NCBI GenBank assembly: GCA_046047235.1
Contig: JBJOII010000193.1
Span: 1 to 7,286, forward strand
Source: JBMTVN01 sp046047235
Lineage (GTDB): Bacteria; Verrucomicrobiota; Verrucomicrobiia; Limisphaerales; JAHDYP01
DNA length: 7,286 nt
Direction: 5' to 3'
Shown: in pieces, positions 1 through 6,169 of the stretch
Position numbering within the stretch: position 1 is the first letter of the stretch
How the letters are laid out: every line of letters begins with the position of its first letter
The notes under the pieces: generated by a model
Seen by the model: only the letters and a program-made list of their open reading frames with translations
Database searches by the model: none
What the model was told of the DNA's origin: nothing
Translations under genes and position numbers: made by a program

Positions 1-13
1 GCTAGGCGTGGTT

Positions 14-37
14 CGATCCCGATCCCGATTTCGATAC
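14..37. repeat. CGATNN hexamer array, copy A
   Basis: Four head-to-tail hexamers, CGATCC, CGATCC, CGATTT and CGATAC, run without interruption. The last one leads into a small 6-bp hairpin, CGCTGC-GAT-GCAGCG, at 37-51. A related array with the same CGATTT unit lies at 436-459. The array sits in non-coding DNA. Its function is unknown; it could be a low-complexity extragenic repeat or a binding-site cluster. Confidence 0.6.
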
Positions 38-60
38 GCTGCGATGCAGCGCTGACTGTT

Positions 61-84
61 CCGAAACTCCGAAACTCGGAAACT
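61..84. repeat. three tandem 8-mers
   Basis: The 8-mers CCGAAACT, CCGAAACT and CGGAAACT follow one another directly, so 23 of 24 bases match a strict repeat. The next bases drop to repeats of GAGGGCTG around 108-121. No reading frame of interest covers this stretch. It is probably a simple extragenic repeat. Confidence 0.55.
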
Positions 85-153
85 CTGGGCGCGAAGCGCA
101 GAGCGCTGAGGGCTGAGGGCTGGTTGGGGAGCATGAATGTGTTCCCGAGGGAT

Positions 154-235
154 AACCGCATGAACACAGCCTCACATGAATGGCCGGGCTGGGTGCAGGG
201 ATGGGTTTATTCATGTGTGGACTATTCATGCGGTT
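154..235. repeat. nested double inverted repeat (ATGAA/TTCAT element)
   Basis: An outer perfect 11-bp inverted repeat (AACCGCATGAA at 154-164, TTCATGCGGTT at 225-235) encloses an inner perfect 9-bp inverted repeat (CACATGAAT at 173-181, ATTCATGTG at 209-217). The two arms on each side are separated by 7-8 bases. A further left arm, GCATGAAT at 131-138, can also pair with 224-231, so alternative folds are possible. The hairpin centre (182-208) is G-rich. This could be a structured RNA, a non-autonomous mobile element end, a protein-binding array or a REP-like element; I cannot tell which. No transposase lies nearby. Confidence 0.65.
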
Positions 236-248
236 GCAGGGAGGGCTG

Positions 249-274
249 TTGCATCGCGCGGTGGCGCGATGCAA
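249..274. repeat. perfect 11-bp hairpin
   Basis: TTGCATCGCGC (249-259) and GCGCGATGCAA (264-274) are exact reverse complements around a 4-base GGTG loop. No T-tract follows, so it is not a classical terminator for either strand. It lies 13 bases after the nested inverted repeat and may belong to the same extragenic element. Confidence 0.7.
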
Positions 275-309
275 GGAGAGAGTAGACGGGAGAGGGGAGA
301 GGGTTAGTC

Positions 310-331
310 ACGCGCGGCTGGTGCCGCGCGT
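310..331. repeat. perfect 9-bp GC hairpin
   Basis: ACGCGCGGC (310-318) and GCCGCGCGT (323-331) pair perfectly around a TGGT loop. The stem is almost all G/C and has no U-run after it. The compact shape and non-coding location resemble a REP-type extragenic palindrome. From memory, similar palindromes recur in Verrucomicrobiota intergenic DNA, but I could not test this. Confidence 0.6.
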
Positions 332-435
332 CCAGGCCAGGATGCTGGGGGATGAGCGGTTTATGTGAGGGTGAGGGAGGGGGTGAGAGGAGTTTGGCCG
401 CACACTGGCTAGGGCCTGCGGCGAACTTTGGTATT

Positions 436-459
436 CGATACCGATAGCGATTTCGAAGG
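436..459. repeat. CGATNN hexamer array, copy B
   Basis: Hexamers CGATAC, CGATAG, CGATTT and the degenerate CGAAGG follow each other in phase. The unit type matches the array at 14-37, including a CGATTT unit followed by CGA. The two arrays bracket the cluster of hairpins between them, which suggests one composite extragenic element of about 450 bp. No function is known. Confidence 0.55.
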
Positions 460-665
460 GTGGTGCGAGTTTGGTGTGCTGACCTTTGACTTCCGGGGTA
501 GGGGGAATGTGGAGATTTTCATTTACACAGGGGCGGTGTGGGACTAACACCGCGAATATACCCCTTAAGGCGACAGGAACACACAGGTGCTGTATCTCCT
601 GTGATTGTATCTGGCTTGGTGCCGGGTCTGTTGCCGTGAACCTTCAAATATTCATGCCGATAGTT
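460..665 (+). other. leader region of the repeat-protein gene
   Basis: These bases precede the chosen ATG of the large secreted protein. The frame stays open upstream to a TTG at 486, but that extension is Cys-rich, lacks any domain signal and would bury the signal peptide internally, so it is read as untranslated. A 7-bp hairpin (533-553) and a shorter 6-bp pairing (582-587 with 598-603) are present. No convincing sigma-70 promoter was found: TTGACT at 486-491 has no matching -10 box, and TTTACA at 522-527 is followed by a poor TAACAC. GGAAC at 576-580 recalls an ECF -35 element but is unsupported. Confidence 0.4.
533..553 (+). repeat. leader hairpin
   Basis: GCGGTGT (533-539) and ACACCGC (547-553) are exact reverse complements with a 7-base loop. 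The hairpin lies about 110 bases upstream of the secreted-protein start and has no U-run. It could be a 5' UTR structure or an operator; there is no direct evidence for either. Confidence 0.4.
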
Positions 666-3600
666 ATGAAAAGATCCAACAAGGCTGGTTTGTTGGCTGC
701 TTCAGGCGACTGCTCACGCTGGTTGAGTCGGGGCTGTAAAGCGGCGTTCCTAGGTCTGGCCCTTTTGTCGGGGCAGGCGATGGCGGATTCGATTGTGGTG
801 ACGGATCCGTTGGACATGGCGGACAGCAGCGGGGATATCCGGATGCTGCGCGCGTATGTGCTCGGGGAGGAGTTAGTTTTATCGATGACGGTGGAGAAGT
901 CGGTTGCGCCATCGGTGGAGCAGACGCCGGTGGGGATGAACAACCGGTATTATTATCATTTCCTGTTGGACACGGACAACAACGTAGCGACGGGTTGGGA
1001 CAACTCGGCGTATGAGAACACGCCGACGGGGGTGACGGCGCCTGTGGGTGCGGATCGCGTGGTGATGATTGGCTGGCGGGACGGGATTCCCGGGGGTGTG
1101 GAGGTGTATGATCCGGCGGACGACGCCACGATTCTGGTGAGTGGGTTTCCCTACATTGCGAAGGGCAACACCTTGGAGGCGCGGATACGTTTGGCGGACC
1201 TAGGCTTGGGTCTGGGCCAGACGATTGCCATTTCCGCATTTCAGGAAGGCTCTTCGAACGGCTGGCAAACTGACTTCATGGAGTCGGGAGTCCTCACCCT
1301 TCAGGGTGAAATGGCAAGCAGCATCTCCGTGGCGGATCCGATGGACATGGCGGACAGCAGCGGGGACATCCGTCAACTGAACGCGACCGTTCTTGGGGGC
1401 AATCTTGAGCTATCGATGACGGTGGAGAAGTCTGTTGCGCCGTCGGTGGAGCAGACGCCGGTAGGGATGAACAACCGGTATTACTATCATTTTCTTTTGG
1501 ACACGGACAACAACGTGGCGACGGGTTGGGACAACTCGGCGTATGAGAACACGCCGACCGGGGTGGTGAACCCTGTGGGTGCGGACCGCGTGGTGATGAT
1601 TGGGTGGCGCGATGGTATTCCCGGGGGTGTGGAGGTGTATGATCCGGCGGACGACGCCACGATTCTGGTGAGTGGTTTCACCTACGTGACCGGGGGCAAC
1701 ACGTTGCGTGCTTCGATTCCCTTGGCTGATCTGGGTTTGGGTGCGGGGCAGACGATTGCCATTTCTGCCTTTCAGGAGGGTTCTTCGAATGGATGGCAAA
1801 CTGACTTCATGGAGTCGGGTGAGCTGACGTTGGAAGGGCCGGCGGGCTCGACGTCGCGGGTATTGGATCCGGTGGACATGGCGGACAGCAGCGGCGATAT
1901 CCGGGCGATTGGTGCATACGTAATCGAGGGAGAGCTGGTGCTATCGATGACGGTGGAGAAGTCTGTTGCGCCGTCGGTGGAGCAGACGCCGCTAGGGATG
2001 AACAACCGGTATTACTATCATTTTCTGTTGGACACGGACAACAACGTGGCGACGGGCTGGGACAACTCGGCATATGAGAACACGCCGACGGGTGTGACGA
2101 CGCCTGTGGGTGCGGATCGTGTGGTGATGATTGGGTGGCGGGACGGGATTCCCGGGGGTGTGGAGGTGTATGATCCGGCGGATGACGCCACGATTCTGGT
2201 GAGTGGTTTCACCTATGTTGCCGGGGGCAACACGTTGATCGCGAGGATACCGTTGGCGGAGCTGGGTTTGGGTGAGGGCCAGACCATTGCGTTTTCGGCG
2301 TTTCAGGAGGGCTCTTCGAACGGCTGGCAAACTGACTTCATGGAGTCGGGCGTGCTGACGTTGGAATCCCTTCGCAGCGGGCGCATGGTTGTGGATGGTG
2401 CGTTTGGCGACTGGGATGAGGCCATGGCTGAGGAATTGGTGACGGAAGTTGCGGATCCGGTGGACATGGCGGACAGCAGTGGGGACATCCGGGCGATTCA
2501 GCTTACGGTGGAGAACGGCAACCTGTTCCTGCGGATGGCGGTTGAGGGGATTGCCATGCCGAGCGTGGAGGAGACACCGGTGGGGATGAACAACCGGTAT
2601 TACTATCACTTCCTGCTGGATACCGACAACAACGTGGGTACTGGCTGGGACAACTCGCTTTATGAGAACAACCCGACGGGGGTGCAGGATCCTGTGGGTG
2701 CGGATCGTGTGATCATGTTGGGATGGCGGGATGGGAATCCGAACGGGATAGAGATGTATGATCCGGCGGATGACGCGACGATTCTGTTGTCGGACTTTGA
2801 CTATGCGCACAGCGGCGATTCCTTCGAGCTGAAGATTCCCCTGAGTGCGATCGGGCTGGCGGTAGGTCAGACCATTGCGTTCTCGGCGTTTCAGGAAGGT
2901 TCCTCGGACGGCTGGGCGGTGGACTGGGTTGAGTCCGCTGTAGTGACGTTGTCCGAAGGTGGAACGACGAGCCTGAGTATTCCGGCGGCTTACGCGGGGA
3001 ACGCCTATGGTTTCAACGTTGAGTTGACGGACGATGCCGGGGCGGTGGCGGATCCTGCCACGGTTGCGGTCAGTGTGGATGGCGTTCCGGTGGCGGTGGA
3101 CGTTGCGAAGGCTGGAGGAGTGACGAGCATCATGGGCAAGAATCCGGAGCTTTATCCGGGTGAGACATTGCATACGGTGTCCTTGTCTGTCTGGGTGAGC
3201 GGGGTGAAGGAGTCCCAGGACTTTGTGTTCCGGGTGGAGCCCTACACCTTGATGCCGACGGAGGATGCGATTCAGGTGGTGAACGAGGCGAACCGGGGTA
3301 TCCGGACGACCGTTACGGCGATCAGCACTGATCAGACGCCTGACCAGTCGAGCAGCATGCACAAGGATCTGGCGGCATTGGCTGAGCAGCAGCTGGCCGA
3401 CGGGTTTGCTTCTGATCCGAACGGACCGTTCATCAACGAGGCGGATCCGGAGTATACCGGTTGGCAGCCGATGGTGGTGACCTCTTCTGGTCCTATTAAC
3501 TGGTATGAGTTTGCTCCGGCGGAGGAGCACACCAAGGACTTTGGCGGGGATGATCCGATTCCGTTCCTATCCAACACTGGATTCCCGGTTTTGGGTGTGG

Positions 3601-4157
3601 TGGTGGAGTTTGTGACTTACCTCGAGTTGTCTGAGGGCTGGCACACCATGAAGTTGTTGAGTGAGGGTGGTCACAAAGTGACTGCCGGTCTGGACGCCAA
3701 CGGGCCGCTGATCAGTCTGTGGGACAACAGCATCACGACCGACCGGGTGCCGACGTATTACGCGCAGAGCGTGTTCTTCAACGTGGTAGCGCCTGTGGCG
3801 GGTTACTATCCCATCCGGGTGTTGTGGTTCCAGAGCAACAAGAGTCAGGAAGCCGGGGTGTTGTTGGAGTGGAGTTCGACTGAGGGGCAGACGGTGCATC
3901 TCATCAACCAGTCCAGCGATTCGGCTTCCAAGGCGGCCTATCTTGCGGGGCCGTTGCTGGGCGCGAGCAGCGGGCCCCCGGCAGTGGACATGCAGCCCAG
4001 TGGCGGGACCGGTCTCACGATTAGCTTTGTGGGTCAGCTGCAGGAGGCGGAGAGCCTCGACGGTCCCTGGGTGGGTGTGGCGTTTGAGGACGCGGGTCCG
4101 GTGAGCGTCGACGTGACTCAGGGAGCTCAGAAGTTCTATCGGTCCAGGAGTTTCTAA
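666..4157 (+). CDS. secreted multidomain protein with four CBM9/DOMON-like repeats and a PA14-like module
   Basis: The protein has 1163 residues. A long Sec signal peptide (residues 1-40, MKRSNK... ending LLSGQAMA) precedes a predicted cut before D41. Four homologous domains start at residues 47, 224, 401 and 597. Each opens with DPxDMADSSGDIR and contains NNRYYYHFLLDTDNNV and GWRDG motifs, and each ends at about ESGVLTL. This beta-rich pattern, plus VDGAFGDWDE before the fourth copy, resembles CBM9/glucodextranase-C/DOMON-like sugar-binding domains; the assignment is by motif only. An Ig-like stretch follows (about 766-870), then a PA14-like module (about 921-1082) and a short C-terminal module (about 1116-1163, ESLDGPW to KFYRSRSF). 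No anchor, PEP-CTERM signal or catalytic motif is visible, so it is probably an exported glycan-binding or structural surface protein. The start at 666 was chosen for its signal peptide; ATG at 654 would add four residues. Neither start has a clear RBS. Confidence 0.85.
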   Translation: MKRSNKAGLLAASGDCSRWLSRGCKAAFLGLALLSGQAMADSIVVTDPLDMADSSGDIRMLRAYVLGEELVLSMTVEKSVAPSVEQTPVGMNNRYYYHFLLDTDNNVATGWDNSAYENTPTGVTAPVGADRVVMIGWRDGIPGGVEVYDPADDATILVSGFPYIAKGNTLEARIRLADLGLGLGQTIAISAFQEGSSNGWQTDFMESGVLTLQGEMASSISVADPMDMADSSGDIRQLNATVLGGNLELSMTVEKSVAPSVEQTPVGMNNRYYYHFLLDTDNNVATGWDNSAYENTPTGVVNPVGADRVVMIGWRDGIPGGVEVYDPADDATILVSGFTYVTGGNTLRASIPLADLGLGAGQTIAISAFQEGSSNGWQTDFMESGELTLEGPAGSTSRVLDPVDMADSSGDIRAIGAYVIEGELVLSMTVEKSVAPSVEQTPLGMNNRYYYHFLLDTDNNVATGWDNSAYENTPTGVTTPVGADRVVMIGWRDGIPGGVEVYDPADDATILVSGFTYVAGGNTLIARIPLAELGLGEGQTIAFSAFQEGSSNGWQTDFMESGVLTLESLRSGRMVVDGAFGDWDEAMAEELVTEVADPVDMADSSGDIRAIQLTVENGNLFLRMAVEGIAMPSVEETPVGMNNRYYYHFLLDTDNNVGTGWDNSLYENNPTGVQDPVGADRVIMLGWRDGNPNGIEMYDPADDATILLSDFDYAHSGDSFELKIPLSAIGLAVGQTIAFSAFQEGSSDGWAVDWVESAVVTLSEGGTTSLSIPAAYAGNAYGFNVELTDDAGAVADPATVAVSVDGVPVAVDVAKAGGVTSIMGKNPELYPGETLHTVSLSVWVSGVKESQDFVFRVEPYTLMPTEDAIQVVNEANRGIRTTVTAISTDQTPDQSSSMHKDLAALAEQQLADGFASDPNGPFINEADPEYTGWQPMVVTSSGPINWYEFAPAEEHTKDFGGDDPIPFLSNTGFPVLGVVVEFVTYLELSEGWHTMKLLSEGGHKVTAGLDANGPLISLWDNSITTDRVPTYYAQSVFFNVVAPVAGYYPIRVLWFQSNKSQEAGVLLEWSSTEGQTVHLINQSSDSASKAAYLAGPLLGASSGPPAVDMQPSGGTGLTISFVGQLQEAESLDGPWVGVAFEDAGPVSVDVTQGAQKFYRSRSF
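804..2951 (+). repeat. four in-frame tandem repeats coding for the CBM9/DOMON-like domains
   Basis: Units begin at 804, 1335, 1866 and 2454. The first two spacings are exactly 531 bp (177 codons). The third is 588 bp because 19 extra codons, including the VDGAFGDWDE segment, precede unit 4. Units 1-3 are nearly identical even at third codon positions: 1086-1144 and 1617-1675 match over 59 bases. Unit 4 keeps the same motifs but differs at many codons. This pattern points to recent duplication or ongoing gene conversion among units 1-3, with unit 4 the older or unhomogenised copy. Confidence 0.9.
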
Positions 4158-4190
4158 GGACTGGTTGAACGGTTGAACAGACCTGTCGAA

Positions 4191-4221
4191 GGGCGGCCTG
4201 CTTGTTGGGCCGCCCTTTTTT
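4191..4221 (+). terminator. Rho-independent terminator after the repeat-protein gene
   Basis: GGGCGGCC (4191-4198) and GGCCGCCC (4208-4215) form an 8-bp GC stem with a 9-base loop. Six Ts follow directly (4216-4221), and two A-T pairs can extend the stem. It lies 33 bases after the stop codon. A direct duplication of GGTTGAAC (4163-4170, 4171-4178) sits between the stop and the stem. The terminator separates the repeat-protein gene from the sigma-factor operon. Confidence 0.92.
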
Positions 4222-4259
4222 GTTAGGGGAGGAAGGGGATGGAAAGCGTGGTGAATTCC

Positions 4260-4289
4260 TGCAACTTTGTGGGAGGTCAGGGGGTGTTA
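4260..4289 (+). promoter_or_regulatory. candidate ECF-type autoregulatory promoter
   Basis: TGCAACTTT (4260-4268) resembles the AAC-centred -35 elements of many ECF sigma promoters. GTGTTA (4284-4289) falls at a plausible -10 distance and loosely resembles the CGTCTTA-like -10 of such promoters. It lies between the terminator and the sigma gene, where an autoregulated promoter would be expected. The match is by eye only. Confidence 0.3.
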
Positions 4290-4326
4290 GGGGGGTAGGG
4301 ACTGATGAGCTGGCTCAGGGTCATAG

Positions 4327-4911
4327 ATGACAGAACCCCAACAGTTTGAGGCGTTTGTGAGAGCATACCAGAACATGGTGTTTACCACGGCTATGCGGCT
4401 TCTTGGTCGGGAGAGCGACGCGGAGGACGTATCGCAGGAGGTGTTTTTGAAGGCTTACGAGCGGTTTGCGGATCTGTCGCAGAGTGCTACGGCGGGCGGG
4501 TGGTTAAAGACCGTTACGCGGAACCTGTGTTTGAATCATCTCACGCGGTATCGGGGGCGGTGGCGGTTTTTTTCAGAGTTGAAAGTTGGGGGGCAGGGGG
4601 AGGATGACGAGCGGGAGATCGAGTGGGCGGCGCCGGAGACGCACGATGAGGAGCTGGATGCGGCGGACCGGAGGCGGTTACTGGAGGTGGCGATGCAGCG
4701 TTTGCCGGAGGGCCAGCGGGTGCCGCTGGTGCTCTATCATTTTGAGGGGATGCCCTATGAGGCCATTGCGGAGCGTCTGGGCATTTCGTTGGCGAAGGTC
4801 AAAACCGACATCCACCGAGGGCGTGAGGCACTGAAACGGCGGTTGAAACTGGGTACGCAGGGAGGCGAGCTGGCTGGGCTTTGCGGACAGGAAACTCCCT
4901 GTATGTCCTGA
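4327..4911 (+). CDS. ECF-family RNA polymerase sigma factor
   Basis: This 194-residue protein has the two-domain layout and length of sigma-70 ECF factors. Region 2 spans about residues 8-77, with the core-binding and -10 recognition motif DAEDVSQEVFLKAY at 31-44 and WLKTVTRNLCLNHL at 59-72. A charged linker (about 84-112) leads to region 4 (about 115-172), with LPEGQRVPLVLYHFEGM and the helix-turn-helix YEAIAERLGISLAKVKTDIHRGREAL. It should redirect RNA polymerase to envelope or stress genes. A short tail with two cysteines (GLCGQETPCMS) follows region 4. The start ATG is preceded by a weak AGGG six bases away. It heads a tightly spaced gene set whose next member is a small membrane protein, the usual place for an anti-sigma factor. 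The ECF group and target genes cannot be assigned from sequence alone. Confidence 0.95.
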   Translation: MTEPQQFEAFVRAYQNMVFTTAMRLLGRESDAEDVSQEVFLKAYERFADLSQSATAGGWLKTVTRNLCLNHLTRYRGRWRFFSELKVGGQGEDDEREIEWAAPETHDEELDAADRRRLLEVAMQRLPEGQRVPLVLYHFEGMPYEAIAERLGISLAKVKTDIHRGREALKRRLKLGTQGGELAGLCGQETPCMS

Positions 4912-4932
4912 GAAGAACTGGAGTATGACGTG

Positions 4933-5397
4933 ATGAATCCAAAAGACGAGAGAGAGCTGGAGGCCCTGGTGGGGCAGGAATTACGCCAGCTGCCGGATTT
5001 GCTGGCGCCGGGGTCGCTGGTGCATCGTGTCATGTTGGCGGTGCACCAGCGGGAGGCGTTGCCGTGGTATCGCCGGGCCTGGCCGACCTGGCCGCCGGTG
5101 TTGCAGGTGGTTTCGATTCTCCTGATGGCGGTTTTCGCCGGTGGGCTGATGGCCTTGACGATCTACCCGACGTGGATTCCCGGATGGGACTTGGGCGGGG
5201 ATTCCATGAGTGGCTGGCAGGAAACGTCCGCACATTGGCTGGCGCAGGGAGCCGCCTTGTTGAAGGCGTTCTTCATCACCTTGAAGGCCTTGGGGAGGGA
5301 GATTTTGGTCTTTGCGCTGATTCTGGCGGTGTTCGGCTATGTGGCGACGGTGGGGATTCTTACCGTCTGTTATCGGGTGGTGGTTCGACGCATTTAA
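4933..5397 (+). CDS. small two-TM membrane protein, probable anti-sigma factor
   Basis: This protein has 154 residues. It begins with a charged, helical N-terminal segment of about 50 residues (NPKDERELEALVGQELRQLP, then LAPGSLVHRVMLAV), followed by a WYRRAWPTW aromatic patch, TM1 at about 56-77, a periplasmic loop of about 45 residues and TM2 at about 124-149, ending with RR. It starts 21 bases after the sigma gene. The role as a membrane anti-sigma factor is inferred from position, the cytoplasmic N-terminal helices and TM anchoring. No zinc-binding HxxxCxxC motif is present, so it is not a ZAS-type anti-sigma. GGAG at 4920-4923 serves as RBS with 9 bases to ATG 4933. GTG at 4930 is an alternative start one codon earlier. 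Confidence 0.75.
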   Translation: MNPKDERELEALVGQELRQLPDLLAPGSLVHRVMLAVHQREALPWYRRAWPTWPPVLQVVSILLMAVFAGGLMALTIYPTWIPGWDLGGDSMSGWQETSAHWLAQGAALLKAFFITLKALGREILVFALILAVFGYVATVGILTVCYRVVVRRI

Positions 5398-5413
5398 AAA
5401 ACGAAGTCTGATT

Positions 5414-6169
5414 ATGAAGAGAATCAACTGGCTTTCGATCCTGGCGGTTGCTGCCTCGTTGGCGATGGCATCGGGAACCGTTTTGCAGGCTCAGCCTGCG
5501 ACCAATGAGTCGTCCCCGGACATCACTGCTCCGGCTGCCGATACTGGCACCATATCCGCAAGTTCAGTCGAGGACGGACCCAATGCGGAGCCCTCGGTGC
5601 AGATTTCGATCAGCATTCAGGATGAGGACGAGGGGAGGTCCGCTCCCGCGGAGCCCGTTTCGGCTTCTGCCGAGCCCCGGGGCGAGGAGCGCCGGGAATG
5701 GCGTCGTATCGACGAGGTGGTCCGGATTCTTGGCGAGGCCCGAGTCGAGGCTGGTGAGGAGACATCAGACATGGTGGTGGTGTTTGGGGAAGGTACGATG
5801 GAGGGGCGCACGCGAGGGGACATGGTGGTGGTTTTGGGTCGGGTCTACATTGACGGCACGGTAGGCGGGGATTTGGTGGCCCCCCTCAGCCGTGTGGTGT
5901 TGGGGCCTCAGGCCAGGATCCGGGGGGATCTGGTGATGGTCGGGGGTAGACTGGAGGCGGATCCGCAGGCGCTTATCGAGGGGCAACAGGTTGACATGAC
6001 GTGGGACAGGCTGCGGGAGATTCCCGGCTTTACTGCGGTGGAGTCCTTCTTTGACGGGCTCAAGGGGTGGGTATTGGGGCTGGTGGTGGTGGATGGTGAT
6101 TGGCTTGGCGACCACTTACTTTTTCCTGGCTCTGGTTGCGCCGCGGGCGGTTTCTGCAGGCACCGATGA
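5414..6169 (+). CDS. polymer-forming (bactofilin-like) exported protein, N-terminal part of a frameshifted gene
   Basis: As it stands the frame encodes 251 residues. A signal peptide (MKRINWLSILAVAASLAMAS...) is probably cut near residue 26 (VLQA/QPA). A low-complexity, acidic, Ser/Ala/Pro-rich stretch follows to about 95. Hydrophobic/Gly repeats at about 117-195 (DMVVVFGEG, GDMVVVLGRVYIDGTVGGD, GDLVMVGGRLEADPQALIEG) form the beta-solenoid pattern of polymer-forming, bactofilin-like domains. Residues IPGFTAVESFF (203-213) resemble the lead-in to a membrane segment, but after about residue 218 the frame yields GDWLGDHLLFPGSGCAAGGFCRHR, which looks out of frame. The overlapping +1 frame supplies the membrane helix instead. 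The gene starts 16 bases after the probable anti-sigma gene. The N-terminal part is well supported; the last 30 or so residues are probably not native. Confidence 0.75.
   Translation: MKRINWLSILAVAASLAMASGTVLQAQPATNESSPDITAPAADTGTISASSVEDGPNAEPSVQISISIQDEDEGRSAPAEPVSASAEPRGEERREWRRIDEVVRILGEARVEAGEETSDMVVVFGEGTMEGRTRGDMVVVLGRVYIDGTVGGDLVAPLSRVVLGPQARIRGDLVMVGGRLEADPQALIEGQQVDMTWDRLREIPGFTAVESFFDGLKGWVLGLVVVDGDWLGDHLLFPGSGCAAGGFCRHR
6062..6095 (+). other. probable +1 frameshift site joining the polymer-forming and RDD halves
   Basis: Frame A (codons starting at 5414) is sensible through LKGW at about 6059-6070. From 6093 the +1 frame gives MVIGLATTYFFLALVAPRAV, a good TM helix that continues the expected protein. 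The tract between is full of slippage-prone runs: GGGG at 6064-6067, GGG at 6069-6071, GGGG at 6076-6079 and a GGT/GTG repeat to about 6092. Removing one G would restore a single open frame from 5414 to 7124. The +1 frame is closed upstream by TGA at 5997-5999, which bounds the possible position to 6000-6169. Confidence 0.7.

Noticed and set aside
14..84. CRISPR-like array
   Set aside because: The repeats are 6-8 bases long, contiguous and have no spacers; no cas gene is present.
486..514. Sigma-70 promoter with TTGACT at 486-491
   Set aside because: The bases at the expected -10 position (around 509-514, GTGGAG) do not resemble TATAAT.
308..550. Minus-strand short open frame in the upstream region
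   Set aside because: It crosses a hairpin and the hexamer array, and it has no RBS or domain-like composition.
486..665. N-terminal extension of the secreted protein from TTG at 486
   Set aside because: It would place the signal peptide internally and is Cys-rich with no recognisable domain. The ATG at 666 gives a normal signal peptide.
1992..3530. Long minus-strand open frame (over 500 codons) opposite the repeat protein
   Set aside because: It is Arg/His-rich, follows the repeats of the plus-strand gene and has no domain signal. Its openness comes from the biased codon use of the real gene.
6062..6095. Programmed +1 ribosomal frameshift
   Set aside because: The usual stop codon at the shift site is absent, since frame A stays open to 6169. 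A mutation or base-call error in the G-runs is simpler, though comparison with relatives could revive the idea.
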